Below are positions 46,155 to 56,579 of a stretch of 64,000 nucleotides of DNA, one piece after another. Position 1 is the first letter of the stretch, and each line of letters starts with the position of its first letter. Location: positions 1 to 64,000 of the forward strand of contig JAOMCN010000004.1 in the NCBI GenBank assembly GCA_028345065.1. The letters are read 5' to 3'. The translations under genes were made by a program, and so were the position numbers. The notes beneath the pieces are model-generated. The model did no database searches, had not been told where the DNA came from, and was given only the letters and a program-made list of their open reading frames with translations. The stretch comes from Rhodospirillales bacterium. Lineage in GTDB: Bacteria > Pseudomonadota > Alphaproteobacteria > Rhodospirillales > UBA2165.

Positions 46155-46622
46155 ATGGCAACCGTTTCCCTTACGGTAAACGGGAAGGTTATGTCGGCTG
46201 AGGCTAGTGCCGATACACTTCTCGTAAATTTTATCAGAGAAAATCTTGGGATGACTGGCACTCATGTAGGATGCGATACCAGCCAATGCGGTGCTTGCGT
46301 GGTAATGGTCAATGGAGATTCCGTAAAAAGCTGCACAATGCTTGCAGTTCAGGCTGAAGGCACCGAAGTGACCACAGTAGAGGGTTTGGCATCCAACGGA
46401 GACCTTCACCCTATGCAGCAGGCATTTCATGATAATCATGCATTGCAATGTGGGTACTGTACACCAGGTATGTTGATTAGTTCTATTGATCTGGTGACCA
46501 AGAACCCCAATGCCACTGAGGCGGAAATCAGACACGGCCTCGAAGGTAACCTCTGCCGATGCACAGGCTATCACAATATTGTTAAAGCCGTTCAGGCCGG
46601 CGCAGCAGAGATGAAGGGATAA
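46155..46622 (+). CDS. coxS: Molybdenum hydroxylase iron-sulfur subunit (CoxS-like)
   Basis: 155 residues from ATG 46155 with GGGGAGAAA upstream (the track start 46128 adds nine). Plant-type [2Fe-2S] motif [12 protein letters not shown] in the N-terminal half, and the second cluster ligands QCGYCTPG and [10 protein letters not shown]. It passes electrons between the molybdenum site and FAD. First gene of an S-L-M-D-E operon. Confidence 0.95.
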   Translation: MATVSLTVNGKVMSAEASADTLLVNFIRENLGMTGTHVGCDTSQCGACVVMVNGDSVKSCTMLAVQAEGTEVTTVEGLASNGDLHPMQQAFHDNHALQCGYCTPGMLISSIDLVTKNPNATEAEIRHGLEGNLCRCTGYHNIVKAVQAGAAEMKG

Positions 46623-46627
46623 AAATC

Positions 46628-48988
46628 ATGCCAGACGGAAATACAGGAATTGGTGCCGCGGTTAAACGTAAAGAAGACGGGCGTTTTTTAACGGGTAAAG
46701 GAAGATTTACGGATGATATTAACCGTCCAAACCAGACTTTTGCCTATTTTCTCAGAAGCTCTGTTGCCCATGCCAATATTAAGAATGTAGATACAAGTGC
46801 TGCGTTAACCGCTGAAGGTGTGGTTGCTGTCTACACGAATGGAGACATGGAAGGTGTTGGCGGAGTTCCTTGTGGATGGGGCCTCACATTTCAAAATGGC
46901 GATCCAATGGTTGAGCCGGTCCATCCGATCTTAGCTGCGGGTAAAGTCCGCCATGTGGGTGATCCCATTGCCGTCGTAATAGCGGAAACAAAAAAACAAG
47001 CGAAAGCTGCGGCGGCCCTTATCAAAATTGACCTAGAAGATTTGCCAGCAGTAGTCAATATGACAAATGCCGTTGAAGGTGGTACCTTGGTCCATGAGGA
47101 AGCTGCTAATAATATTTGCTATGACTGGGCAATTGGCGACAAGGACGAAGTTGATAAAGTTTTTGATGGCGCAGATCATGTCACCAGCATCGAGATCATT
47201 AACAACCGACTGATTCCCAACGCTATCGAGCCCCGTGTTGCTATTGGCGATTATGATGCAGTTAGTCAAAAATATACTTTATATACCAGCACCCAGAGTC
47301 CGCACGTAATCAGGCTATTAATGGGAGCATTTGTTTTGCAGATACCTGAGCATAAGCTTCGCGTGGTGGCACCCGATGTGGGAGGTGGGTTTGGTTCTAA
47401 GACATTCCATTATGCTGAAGAAGCCATGGTAACCTGGGCAGCCGGGCATCTGGGACGTCCCGTGAAATGGACGGCAGAACGTTCAGAGAGCTTTGTCTCT
47501 GACGCCCATGGACGTGATCACGTGACGACAGCTGAACTTGCTTTAAGTAAGGACGGAAAGTTCCTGGCCCTCCGGGAAAAGACCTACGCCAATATGGGTG
47601 CTTACCTTTCCACATTCGGTCCTGCAATTGCTACCTACCTGCATTCTACACTTTTGGCTGGCGTCTACACGACGCCATTAATTTATAGTAACATCATAGC
47701 GGTATTCACTAATACGGTTGCGGTAGATGCTTATCGAGGGGCTGGCCGACCTGAAGCAACCTATATATTGGAACGCCTCGTTGACCGTGCTGCTCGTGAA
47801 CTGGGAATTGATCAGGTGGAAATTCGGCGCAAGAACTTTATCCCGCCTGATGCGTTTCCGTATCAGACACCTGTTGCGCTGGAATATGATTCTGGAGATT
47901 ACGAGGCCACTCTTGCTTCTGCATTAGAGGGCGCGGACGTGGATGGATTTGAGGCTAGAAAATCGAAGGCAGCGAAGAATGGCAAACTCCGTGGTGTCGG
48001 TTACTCCACCTATGTCGAAGCATGTGGTGCAGCCCCTTCAGCGGTCGCTGGTGCGTTAGGCGCGCGCGCCGGTTTATATGAATCGGCTAATGTTCGTGTT
48101 CACCCGACAGGTAGTGTAACCGTCTTTACGGGCAGCCATTCCCATGGGCAAGGGCATGAAACAGCCTTTGCTCAACTCGTTTCAGAACAAATTGGTGTCG
48201 ACATAGATAGCGTTGAAATTGCTCACGGCGATACGGATCAAGTACAATTTGGCATGGGGACTTACGCCTCACGGTCACTTGCGGTGGGGGGATCGGCTAT
48301 TGTAAAGGCCCTGGATAAAATTATCGATAAATCCAAGAAAATCGCTGCACACATCATGGAGGCTGCCGAGAGTGATATTGAATTCGAGGATGGTACGTTC
48401 AAGGTTGCAGGGACCGACAAATCGATGGGATTTGGTGAAGTGGCTCTTGCAGCTTATGTACCTCATAATTACCCATTGGACGTGCTGGAGCCTGGACTTG
48501 AAGAATCGGCTTTCTACGATCCAGCTAACTTCACCTATCCTGCAGGGTGCCACATATGTGAAGTGGAGATTGATCCAACCACAGGGGTCGTGGAGATTGT
48601 AAACTTTACAGCGGCTGATGATCCCGGGATCGTAATTAATCCTATAATCGTGGAGGGTCAGATCCACGGTGGCGTAGCCCAGGGTATCGGCCAGGCTCTT
48701 CTAGAGGGTTGCGTCTATGACGATAACGGGCAGTTGATTACTGGCACATATATGGATTACACGATGCCACGGGCGGACGATTTACCGTCGTATGTGGTAA
48801 GTACCGAATCTTCCAGGTGTACGCACAATCCGTTAGGCGTAAAGGGTGTTGGTGAGGTTGGAACCATAGGTGCAACACCGGCCGTAATTAACGCCATTGT
48901 GGACGCTTTGTCGGAACTTGGTGTTACAGATATGCCTATGCCTGCGACACCACAGACAGTCTGGCGTGCGATCCAGGAAGCATCATAA
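46628..48988 (+). CDS. coxL: Molybdenum hydroxylase large subunit, form II CoxL-like
   Basis: 786 residues. Mo-MCD binding motifs such as [12 protein letters not shown] and [10 protein letters not shown], and the late [17 protein letters not shown] with the conserved catalytic Glu. The active-site loop reads [12 protein letters not shown] at about residue 367, the form II signature, not the AYxCSFR of proven form I CO dehydrogenases. CO oxidation is therefore not assured; form II enzymes may act on other small substrates. Five bases after coxS. Confidence 0.94.
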   Translation: MPDGNTGIGAAVKRKEDGRFLTGKGRFTDDINRPNQTFAYFLRSSVAHANIKNVDTSAALTAEGVVAVYTNGDMEGVGGVPCGWGLTFQNGDPMVEPVHPILAAGKVRHVGDPIAVVIAETKKQAKAAAALIKIDLEDLPAVVNMTNAVEGGTLVHEEAANNICYDWAIGDKDEVDKVFDGADHVTSIEIINNRLIPNAIEPRVAIGDYDAVSQKYTLYTSTQSPHVIRLLMGAFVLQIPEHKLRVVAPDVGGGFGSKTFHYAEEAMVTWAAGHLGRPVKWTAERSESFVSDAHGRDHVTTAELALSKDGKFLALREKTYANMGAYLSTFGPAIATYLHSTLLAGVYTTPLIYSNIIAVFTNTVAVDAYRGAGRPEATYILERLVDRAARELGIDQVEIRRKNFIPPDAFPYQTPVALEYDSGDYEATLASALEGADVDGFEARKSKAAKNGKLRGVGYSTYVEACGAAPSAVAGALGARAGLYESANVRVHPTGSVTVFTGSHSHGQGHETAFAQLVSEQIGVDIDSVEIAHGDTDQVQFGMGTYASRSLAVGGSAIVKALDKIIDKSKKIAAHIMEAAESDIEFEDGTFKVAGTDKSMGFGEVALAAYVPHNYPLDVLEPGLEESAFYDPANFTYPAGCHICEVEIDPTTGVVEIVNFTAADDPGIVINPIIVEGQIHGGVAQGIGQALLEGCVYDDNGQLITGTYMDYTMPRADDLPSYVVSTESSRCTHNPLGVKGVGEVGTIGATPAVINAIVDALSELGVTDMPMPATPQTVWRAIQEAS

Positions 48989-49002
48989 AGGAGGAGAGGA
49001 AG

Positions 49003-49797
49003 ATGTCAGAATTTAATTATGCAATGGCCTCTTCGGCCGATGACGCGTCAACTCAGGTAAAAGGGACCGGTGACGGTTCTTTAATTGCCGGTGGAATGAC
49101 GTTAATTCCGTCTATAAAATTGGGGTTAGCCACTCCCACCGATCTGATCGATTTGGCCGGGGCAGGCCTTAGCGGTATTTCAGTGGAAGGCACAACCGTT
49201 ACCATTGGAGCGATGACACGGCATGTGGATGTAGCATCATCAAAGGAAGTTGTGAATGCTGTACCGGCTTTGTCGGGCATGGCCAGCGGGATTGGAGACC
49301 CACAAGTTCGTAACCGAGGGACCATTGGAGGATCTGTTGCAAATAATGATCCAGCTGCCGATTACCCTGCGGCATGCTTAGGGTTGGGAGCAACGATTCA
49401 AACAAACGATAGGGAAATCTCTGCAGATGATTTTTTTACGGGCCTATTTACAACGGCGTTAAAAGAAGGGGAAGTAATTACCTCGGTCGGTTTTCCGATA
49501 CCGGAAAGGGCTGCCTACGTTAAGTTTCCCAACCCGGCAAGTCGTTATGCGTTGGTGGGTGTGTTTGTCTCCGACGGTCCTATGGGTATTCGTGTTGCGG
49601 TGACCGGAGCAGGCATTAATGGTGTTTATAGAGAATCTAGTTTCGAAAGCGCTTTATCAGGAGCTTGGGAATCAGCCACATTGGATGGTGTTAAAGCCGA
49701 TGAAAGTTCAATGGCGTCAGATATTCACGCGGCAGCAGACTATAGAGCACACTTGGTTGGTGAAATCGCTCGTCGGGCGGTTGCCGCTAGCGTATAG
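49003..49797 (+). CDS. coxM: Molybdenum hydroxylase FAD subunit (CoxM-like)
   Basis: 264 residues with a very strong ribosome binding site (GGAGGAGAGG). FAD-binding motifs LIAGGMTLIPSIKLG and TIGGSVANNDPAADYP, and the C-terminal CODH FAD domain. Passes electrons to a quinone or other acceptor. The S-L-M order fits form II clusters. Confidence 0.94.
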   Translation: MSEFNYAMASSADDASTQVKGTGDGSLIAGGMTLIPSIKLGLATPTDLIDLAGAGLSGISVEGTTVTIGAMTRHVDVASSKEVVNAVPALSGMASGIGDPQVRNRGTIGGSVANNDPAADYPAACLGLGATIQTNDREISADDFFTGLFTTALKEGEVITSVGFPIPERAAYVKFPNPASRYALVGVFVSDGPMGIRVAVTGAGINGVYRESSFESALSGAWESATLDGVKADESSMASDIHAAADYRAHLVGEIARRAVAASV

Positions 49798-49824
49798 TTA
49801 ACTCAAATAGTTTTTTCCTTTAAT

Positions 49825-49860
49825 TTCCCCACCTGTCCAAATTTATGGACAGGAGGGGAA
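49825..49860 (+). terminator. Strong GC-rich stem-loop between coxM and coxD
   Basis: TTCCCC-A-CCTGTCC (49825-49838) pairs with GGACAGG-A-GGGGAA (49847-49860) except for one A-A mismatch, with an 8-base loop, followed by GTGTTTTCT. It should reduce transcription from the structural genes into the maturation genes or stabilise the upstream mRNA. Confidence 0.75.
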
Positions 49861-49910
49861 GTGTTTTCTATGCTTCTCATAATCCTCAATAAACGGAAAT
49901 AAGGATAAAT

Positions 49911-50828
49911 ATGACTGAGCTCCCCCAATCGGTGGACGCTACATCTGATTTGTTGCGTTCTGGTGATTATCTCGCCAATCGTAGTCTGGCTACCGCGCTC
50001 TACTTGTCTCTTACCCTCGGACGTCCGTTGTTTCTAGAAGGGGAAGCAGGGGTGGGTAAAACAGAAATAGCGAAGGTGTTATCTGAAACATTAGGCCGAA
50101 AATTATTACGTTTGCAATGCTATGAAGGTCTTGATGTTACGACGGCAGTTTATGAATGGAATTATTCTCGCCAAATGGTGGAAATTCGAATGGCAGAAGC
50201 TGCGGGAGAACGAGATAGGGATAAACTTGAAGCTGATCTCTTTGGCGACGCATTTTTGATTAAACGACCGCTTTTGCAGGCATTGGAAGCACAGCCATCG
50301 GGACCGCCAGTTTTGTTGATTGATGAACTCGATCGTACCGACGAGCCTTTTGAAGCCTATTTGTTAGAGGTTCTTTCTGATTTTCAGGTTACCATACCCG
50401 AACTTGGTACCATAACGGCTAAGGACCCCCCGCTGGTTGTGATTACTTCCAATCGAACTCGCGAGATTCATGATGCTTTGAAACGCCGTTGTTTCTACCA
50501 TTGGGTGGATTATCCGACTGCCAACCTCGAATTAGAAATCATAAAGATAAAAGCTCCGGCAGCATCGGAAACATTGTCGGCAGAAGTTGTGGGTTTTGTT
50601 CAGCAGTTACGTGGGATGGATTTGTTTAAGCAACCGGGAGTGGCCGAAACTATAGACTGGGCTCACGCTCTTACCCAACTTGACTGCATGGCACTCGATC
50701 CAGAAATGGTTAACGATACTTTGGGTACTTTATTGAAATATCAAGACGATATTGCCAAAATAGAAGGTAGCGAAGCCAGTCGTATCCTCAAGGAAGTAAA
50801 AATGGAAATCGCAACGGCAGGTGCTTGA
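49911..50828 (+). CDS. coxD: MoxR-type AAA+ ATPase (CoxD-like)
   Basis: 305 residues. Walker A LEGEAGVGKTEIAK, Walker B LLIDELDRTD, and the sensor region VVITSNRTREIHDALKRRCFYHW. In Oligotropha CoxD is needed to build the [CuSMoO2] site; in form II clusters it probably matures the Mo site. Coupled to coxE 4 bases downstream. Confidence 0.93.
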   Translation: MTELPQSVDATSDLLRSGDYLANRSLATALYLSLTLGRPLFLEGEAGVGKTEIAKVLSETLGRKLLRLQCYEGLDVTTAVYEWNYSRQMVEIRMAEAAGERDRDKLEADLFGDAFLIKRPLLQALEAQPSGPPVLLIDELDRTDEPFEAYLLEVLSDFQVTIPELGTITAKDPPLVVITSNRTREIHDALKRRCFYHWVDYPTANLELEIIKIKAPAASETLSAEVVGFVQQLRGMDLFKQPGVAETIDWAHALTQLDCMALDPEMVNDTLGTLLKYQDDIAKIEGSEASRILKEVKMEIATAGA

Positions 50829-50831
50829 TCT

Positions 50832-52097
50832 ATGACTGTCAGATCCTTTGAGGATGATGGCCGTAAGGATAATAACCGCGGTTTGCCTCGTATCGGTATA
50901 GGTGGTCGCCTTTCAGAAAATATCATGCATTTTGGTCGGGTTTTACGCCGTGCCGGTCTTCCCATTGGCCCGGGTCAGATAATAGGTGCTATCAATGCTG
51001 TGAGCGAAGTTGGTCTTGGAAACCGAGGGGACTTTTATTGGACCCTTCATTCTGTATTTGTAAACCGACAAGACCAGCGTGATATTTTCGACCAGGCATT
51101 TCATATATTTTGGCGCAACCCCGAAATCTTGGAAAAGATGATGCAAATGATTTTACCGGACATCGGGTCACCAGAGGCTATGGCAAATACAGATGAGATC
51201 TCTCGGCGAGTTTCTGAAGCCTTGTCTCAGAACGAGAAGGAGGCATCTGGAGAAGAGCAGCAGGAGGAAAAGGAGTTTGATGCGGCTCTGACGTGGAGTG
51301 CTGGAGAAGTTCTAAGTCAGAAAGATTTTGAAAAAATGTCTTCAGATGAAATGGTAGAGGCAAGAGAGGCTATTAAACGTTTGCGTCTGCCGATCATGGA
51401 AGTGCCAACGCGACGATTTCGTTCATATTCTTCAGGCCCACGCGTAGACATGCGCCGAACACTTCGGGCCGCTTTACGGTCGTGTAACGGCTACATACCG
51501 CTGATGCGTAGGGAAAGGCGAACCCGCCGTCCACCTTTGGTGATAATTTGCGATATTTCTGGGTCTATGGAGCGCTATTCCCGGATGATTCTCCACTTCA
51601 TGCACACGATAATTAATGATCGGGATAGAGTGCATACATTCGTTTTCGGAACGCGACTAACAAATGTAACACGTTATTTGCGTTACAAAGACGTAGATAT
51701 GGCTTTATCTAGAATAGGTGAAGAAGTAGTGGACTGGTCAGGGGGTACGAGGATCGGCAGGTGCTTACACGATTTTAACCAAAATTGGTCTCGGCGAGTT
51801 TTGGCACAGGGAGCGGTGGCCATCATCATCTCAGACGGTCTTGACCGTGATGAGGGAACGGGTCTGGAGTTGGAGATGATACGTCTACACAAGTCCTGTC
51901 GAAGACTTATATGGCTAAATCCACTTCTCAGGTATGAAGGTTTCCAACCAAAGGTTATTGGAATTAGAGCCATGCTCCCTCATGTGGACGAATTTAGGAC
52001 GGTTCATAATTTAGAAAGTTTGCAAGATCTTACTCGCGTTCTGGGAGATGAACCGGTTAGCCACTTGAATAGCACTCAGTCAGTGATGATCAATTAG
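50832..52097 (+). CDS. coxE: VWA-domain protein CoxE-like
   Basis: 421 residues. The von Willebrand A domain has the metal site DISGSME at about residue 239 and further MIDAS residues in SGGTRIG and ISDGLDRDEG. An acidic Glu-rich linker lies near residues 130-155. It works with the MoxR ATPase upstream in cofactor-site assembly. Confidence 0.93.
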   Translation: MTVRSFEDDGRKDNNRGLPRIGIGGRLSENIMHFGRVLRRAGLPIGPGQIIGAINAVSEVGLGNRGDFYWTLHSVFVNRQDQRDIFDQAFHIFWRNPEILEKMMQMILPDIGSPEAMANTDEISRRVSEALSQNEKEASGEEQQEEKEFDAALTWSAGEVLSQKDFEKMSSDEMVEAREAIKRLRLPIMEVPTRRFRSYSSGPRVDMRRTLRAALRSCNGYIPLMRRERRTRRPPLVIICDISGSMERYSRMILHFMHTIINDRDRVHTFVFGTRLTNVTRYLRYKDVDMALSRIGEEVVDWSGGTRIGRCLHDFNQNWSRRVLAQGAVAIIISDGLDRDEGTGLELEMIRLHKSCRRLIWLNPLLRYEGFQPKVIGIRAMLPHVDEFRTVHNLESLQDLTRVLGDEPVSHLNSTQSVMIN

Positions 52098-52187
52098 TTC
52101 GATTTCTGGGAGTTTTTAATAAAGACGATAATGTCCATATAGAATAGGGCTATTATTGTTATTTAAAGTCGGATTTGGGAGTTAATT

Positions 52188-53561
52188 CTATTTATAGGGG
52201 TTGTTTCCTTGTCTTACGAGCAACCGGATTGGAATACCCGGTAGTTCGAAACTTTCTCTAATTCCATTTACTAAATATCGGCGGTAATCTTCTGGGAGAG
52301 AATTTCCTCGGCTTGAAAATACGACAAAAGTTGGGGGACGCGTCTTCGCTTGGGTCATATAGCGTAGACGTATGCGACGGCCGCTGACTAAGGGGGGAGG
52401 GTGCCTTTCTAACATTACTTCAAGCCACCGATTGAGTTGGCCTGTTGGTATACGCTGGTTCCAAATATCGAAATACTTGAACGACTCCGGTAATAACTTC
52501 TGTACTCCTTTTCCCGTTAAAGCCGAGAGTATTACTATAGGTACACCGCGGATCTGGGGTAGTGATGTTTTTAGGCGGTATTCGAGATCTTTTAGTGACG
52601 ATGCACGGTTTTTAACACTATCCCATTTGTTAACAACTACAACCAAAATCCGGCCCTCGTCGATAACCTGTCTGGCTATGGTCAAGTCCTGTTTTTCCAG
52701 CATGGAATTTGCGTCTAGAACTAAATGTACTACCTGAGCAAACTGGATAGCTCGATAGGTATCAGATGTTGATAAACTCTCAACCTTATCAGTTACTTTG
52801 GACTTGCGTCTCAGTCCTGCCGTGTCTATCAGCCGGATTGGCCGGCCCTTATAATCCCACTGAACGGTGATGGCATCACGGGTGATCCCAGCCTCAGGCC
52901 CCACGAGTAGGCGTTCGTCACCAATTATTTGATTGGCAAGGGTTGATTTTCCAACGTTTGGTCGCCCCACAATTGCCATATGGAGGGGTGATTCTGCCAT
53001 TTGATCTGGCAATATTTGACCGAACTTAATATTGTCTTCGAAGTTACCGCCATCCAACTGGGTGTAATCCTCGATAAATGGTGCGAGCGATTCATATAAG
53101 TTTCCCATACCTTCGCCATGCTCTGCAGAGATCGCAATCGGTTCACCTAAACCAAGTCTCAAGGTCTCAGATAAAGCATATTTATTAATAGATCCCTCGC
53201 ATTTGTTAGCAACTAAGATGATGGGAATCTCTTGCTTGCGAAGCCAATTGGCAAAATATTCATCGAACGGCGTGATGCCCGTCCGGGTATCAACTAAAAA
53301 AAGAGCCACATCCGCTTGTTTGATAGCTAGATTGGTCTGTTTGCGCATTCGAGCTTCGAGACTATCATCATTATAGTCTTCAAACCCGGCTGTATCTATT
53401 AATGTTAATTCTAAATCACCTAATTTTCCTTCAGCTTCACGGCGATCTCTCGTAACACCTGAAGTTCGATCAACGATGGCTAATTTTTTTCCAGCTAGGC
53501 GATTAAACAAAGTAGATTTGCCGACGTTGGGGCGCCCGATAATTGCGAGGCTTAAACTCAT
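52188..53561 (-). CDS. der: Ribosome-associated GTPase Der (EngA)
   Basis: 457 residues. Two tandem GTPase domains with GRPNVGKSTLFNRL at the start and GRPNVGKSTLANQI near residue 200, each with a DTAG and NK(C/W)xS/D motif, and a C-terminal KH-like domain (RLRYMTQAKTRPPTFVVFSS). Needed for 50S assembly. Last gene of the yfgM-bamB-der run. Confidence 0.97.
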   Translation of the reverse strand: MSLSLAIIGRPNVGKSTLFNRLAGKKLAIVDRTSGVTRDRREAEGKLGDLELTLIDTAGFEDYNDDSLEARMRKQTNLAIKQADVALFLVDTRTGITPFDEYFANWLRKQEIPIILVANKCEGSINKYALSETLRLGLGEPIAISAEHGEGMGNLYESLAPFIEDYTQLDGGNFEDNIKFGQILPDQMAESPLHMAIVGRPNVGKSTLANQIIGDERLLVGPEAGITRDAITVQWDYKGRPIRLIDTAGLRRKSKVTDKVESLSTSDTYRAIQFAQVVHLVLDANSMLEKQDLTIARQVIDEGRILVVVVNKWDSVKNRASSLKDLEYRLKTSLPQIRGVPIVILSALTGKGVQKLLPESFKYFDIWNQRIPTGQLNRWLEVMLERHPPPLVSGRRIRLRYMTQAKTRPPTFVVFSSRGNSLPEDYRRYLVNGIRESFELPGIPIRLLVRQGNNPYK

Positions 53562-53583
53562 GAGTTAAGGGATACTGGAACTA

Positions 53584-54915
53584 TCAGCGATAGGCAATGA
53601 GGTCTGCATCGTCACTGAGGAAATATATTGTATCTCGCGCAACTATAGGTCCGATAGTAACACCGTCTGGCATTTCTACCCTACCAAGAATTTGACCGCT
53701 ATAGGGTGAAATTGAAAGAGCTTCGCCGGTCGACCCTGCTACAATCAGTCGATCACTGGTAAGGACTGGGCCAGTCCAGATAATTCTTCCAGTTCTGTCC
53801 TCTGGATCTTCCCATTTTGCAAGATGATTGACCCAGTAAATATTTCCTTTTTGCCGCGAAAGTGCCACAAGTTCGGAATTGTTAGTTAAAAGAAATATAA
53901 AATCACCCGCTACCCATGGGCTTTCTATACCACCGATACTTCGTTCCCAAATACGTTTGCCAGTTCGTAAATTTATTGCCGTGAATCGACCATTATTGCT
54001 GATGACGAACACTAAGCCTCTGTCAATTATAGGGCGACCTCGAATAGTTCTAAGTGTTGTTGCCGAGTTTGTCTTTTTCGCACCAGCTAGAGAGTCCGTC
54101 CACAATTCTTTTCCATTTTCAACCTTGAGAGCGGCCACCTCACCAGAAGAGTAAGTTACAACAACAACGCCTGCATCGACGGCGGGGTTAGCACCGCCAA
54201 TTAAATTGGTGGTTTCTTCAACGCCCGAATGGGTCCATATAGTTTGACCGTTAGATCCATTCGTAGCATATAGTTTATTAGCCAATGTCACTGCATATAC
54301 CCGGTTGTTACGAACGGTTGGCGCTGTCCTAAAGGGGTTGTCCATTTTGCGACGCCATATAATTTTACCCGTGCTGGCGTCCAGACATATTAGTTCTGCA
54401 AATCCTGTGGCGACAAAAACCCTACCAGCTTCGAAAGCTAATCCACCACCGACGTAGCCTTCTTCTTCATCGTCAGGAGCTAATTCCAAGCGCCATATCT
54501 CGTCCCCTGAGATGGCGTTAAAGGCGGTTACTTCTGTTTCGGCATCCATGGTGTACACGCGCCCATCGGCCATAATCGGCTGGGTGACTAGCCAATCCGT
54601 ATCATCAGTCCCCGATCCAATATCGATGCTCCAAGATTCTTTAATATTAGGGCTAATTTTGATGTGGTGCATAGCATGGTTGGCGTATCCACCCGCTTGT
54701 GGCCATTCATTGTTCGAAGTTGGAGCGGGCAAGAGGATTCGTTTTCCGGTAGTAATCGAATCGGCTTCTAACGTCTGTTCTTGAACCAGAATTGAAATTC
54801 GTTTTCCGGGAAGTGGGGGTTTTTCGGTAGTACCAAGAAAGGGTAACGAATCGCATCCAGAGACTAAAAGAATGCCCGCAAAGATTATGAAATGTCGTAT
54901 TATGAAATAAATCAC
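53584..54915 (-). CDS. bamB: Outer-membrane assembly lipoprotein BamB
   Basis: 443 residues from GTG 54915 with TAGGAATT upstream. Lipobox LVSGC with Cys21. Eight-bladed propeller of PQQ-like repeats (VYTMDAETEVTAFNAISGDEIW, ICLDASTGKIIW, TAINLRTGKRIWER). Supports BamA in inserting outer-membrane proteins. 22 bases before der. Confidence 0.95.
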   Translation of the reverse strand: MIYFIIRHFIIFAGILLVSGCDSLPFLGTTEKPPLPGKRISILVQEQTLEADSITTGKRILLPAPTSNNEWPQAGGYANHAMHHIKISPNIKESWSIDIGSGTDDTDWLVTQPIMADGRVYTMDAETEVTAFNAISGDEIWRLELAPDDEEEGYVGGGLAFEAGRVFVATGFAELICLDASTGKIIWRRKMDNPFRTAPTVRNNRVYAVTLANKLYATNGSNGQTIWTHSGVEETTNLIGGANPAVDAGVVVVTYSSGEVAALKVENGKELWTDSLAGAKKTNSATTLRTIRGRPIIDRGLVFVISNNGRFTAINLRTGKRIWERSIGGIESPWVAGDFIFLLTNNSELVALSRQKGNIYWVNHLAKWEDPEDRTGRIIWTGPVLTSDRLIVAGSTGEALSISPYSGQILGRVEMPDGVTIGPIVARDTIYFLSDDADLIAYR

Positions 54916-54927
54916 TAATTCTAATTC

Positions 54928-55596
54928 CTAGTTGCCCAAAGTGGCCGACATTTCCGCAGCGCGAGTCCGGATACCTGCCGGGGCTGTAACATCATCTGCT
55001 AACTCTTTATATAATTTGTCTGCCTGCTTAATATCTCCGGACTTTTTTGCAAGGAGTGCCACCAGTTCCCTAGCGGTATGTCGCCAAGGGTTAGAGGGTA
55101 AAATCAAGTGCTGGATCTGTTCGGTTAATTCAACTGGATCACCAATATCCAGATTATGCATCGTCGATAGAATAAGTGCCAAGTCACGGAAAATCTCATT
55201 TATTCTGGTGTCATTTGCAATAGACAAGTAGGCTTCAGTGGCCCCAGTGGCGTCGCCAGAGCGGGCAATCAATCCCGCTTGATTAAGCTGAGCAAGAATT
55301 GAATATCCTGTAGTACCGTCCTTAGTAAGGTGAGCTAAAGCTGAAGTAGCGTCATTCGTTTTGTTTTGGCTTATTGCATTGAGAGCAGAGGCATATAGTG
55401 CACTGTCATCGCTACGTCTACTTAGGTCATACCCTGACCAACCTTGGTATGCGGCAACGGAAGCAACAAATATAACCGCAATACCAATCAAGTATTTACC
55501 ATACTTTTTCCAGAGTTTGGCATAACTTTCTTGTCGCAGTTCTTCATCTATCTCTTTAAAAAAACTATCTTTTTCCGGATTTTGGTCCGCCATCAT
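54928..55596 (-). CDS. yfgM: YfgM-like TPR membrane protein
   Basis: 222 residues. Cytosolic start, one membrane helix at about 34-52 (YLIGIAVIFVASVAAYQGW), then a periplasmic TPR-like helical domain. YfgM is an ancillary subunit of the SecYEG translocon that helps hand proteins to periplasmic chaperones. Position before bamB-der supports the call. Confidence 0.87.
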   Translation of the reverse strand: MMADQNPEKDSFFKEIDEELRQESYAKLWKKYGKYLIGIAVIFVASVAAYQGWSGYDLSRRSDDSALYASALNAISQNKTNDATSALAHLTKDGTTGYSILAQLNQAGLIARSGDATGATEAYLSIANDTRINEIFRDLALILSTMHNLDIGDPVELTEQIQHLILPSNPWRHTARELVALLAKKSGDIKQADKLYKELADDVTAPAGIRTRAAEMSATLGN

Positions 55597-55860
55597 CGTA
55601 CCTTATGTGCAGACAAGTAGACGGTTGAAAAATATAAGGGTTAATGCGACTGGATTTTAGTGGACGTATAAATAACTTGCAAACGTTGATAACGCAAACC
55701 CTGGACCAAAATAAGCTAGGTTGTTTTGATTAGAATAATAGTTAGCCACTTAAGTTGTCACTTAGGTCGCAATAATGTTTTGAGAGATTAAAGGTTCTTT
55801 AAGTTTGCAATATGTATAACAAAGTTTAAACGGGTATGCTGTTACTAATGGCTTGTTAGA

Positions 55861-56235
55861 ATGAAACAAAACCTTTTAATGCCTGCAATTTTGATTGCAA
55901 CGGTGGTTTGGGTCTCCGGTTGTACAGAGACTGCTGCGACAGCACCTTCATTTTTCCCTTTTCCCCAAGCGATGGGTTTAGAGGGGGCGGCTGTTTTGAG
56001 TACGGGAAAAACAATTAGTGACCACATTGTATCATTTTCAACTGGTAAAAATTGTTCCACCGTCCGAAAAAACATAGGACAACACTACTGCGAAGAGGAT
56101 GAAGTGAAGAACCCAGATGAAGTTTTTTGCTACAATACGCTAGGTAATGTCACCTGTTACGCGTCACCGGCACCCCATGGAGAAACCCAACGTCATCTTG
56201 GGCAAACGCCAGGCGGTAATGGGTTGTCACGCTAA
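55861..56235 (+). CDS. Small cysteine-containing lipoprotein, unknown function
   Basis: 124 residues. Lipobox WVSGC with Cys21. The mature part has four more cysteines in two close groups (NCSTVRKNIGQHYCEEDE and VFCYNTLGNVTCYASP), suggesting two disulfides. The pattern GKTISDHIVSFSTGKNCSTVR recurs in hypothetical alphaproteobacterial lipoproteins (from memory). It stands alone between divergent yfgM and the RND genes. Confidence 0.8.
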   Translation: MKQNLLMPAILIATVVWVSGCTETAATAPSFFPFPQAMGLEGAAVLSTGKTISDHIVSFSTGKNCSTVRKNIGQHYCEEDEVKNPDEVFCYNTLGNVTCYASPAPHGETQRHLGQTPGGNGLSR

Positions 56236-56579
56236 TTCTCTCCTTTTCTCAATTATTTGCCTCTTAAATTGTTAAGAAACTGAAGCGCCGTGTCGACCTG
56301 TTTTTGATGGCCAGTAGAGGCTTCAGGTAGTTACCAAAGTCGACTTCACTAATCTGGGTCTGAAGGTGTTACTGTGGCATTGGTGTTCGCGAATGATACT
56401 AAAAACTTTTACAATTGGATTGCTTATTTAGGTGGAGGTATAATTTTGAGATGCAAATACTACTGTCGATGATATTGTTTTGGTTCTTTCTGCGCGTAGA
56501 AGCACTTGCCTCAAATTAGTCAAACCAAAGTTTGTTAGCATTCTCTAATTTGCCAAAAAAAACTTGTTGGGAATATTGC
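56236..56579. other. Intergenic stretch, nothing recognised
   Basis: About 344 bases between the lipoprotein stop and the RND permease stop (convergent). No gene or strong hairpin seen. Confidence 0.5.

Noticed and set aside
46628-48988. Calling the operon a proven CO dehydrogenase
   Set aside because: The active-site loop is AYRGAGR, the form II signature, so CO as substrate cannot be asserted.
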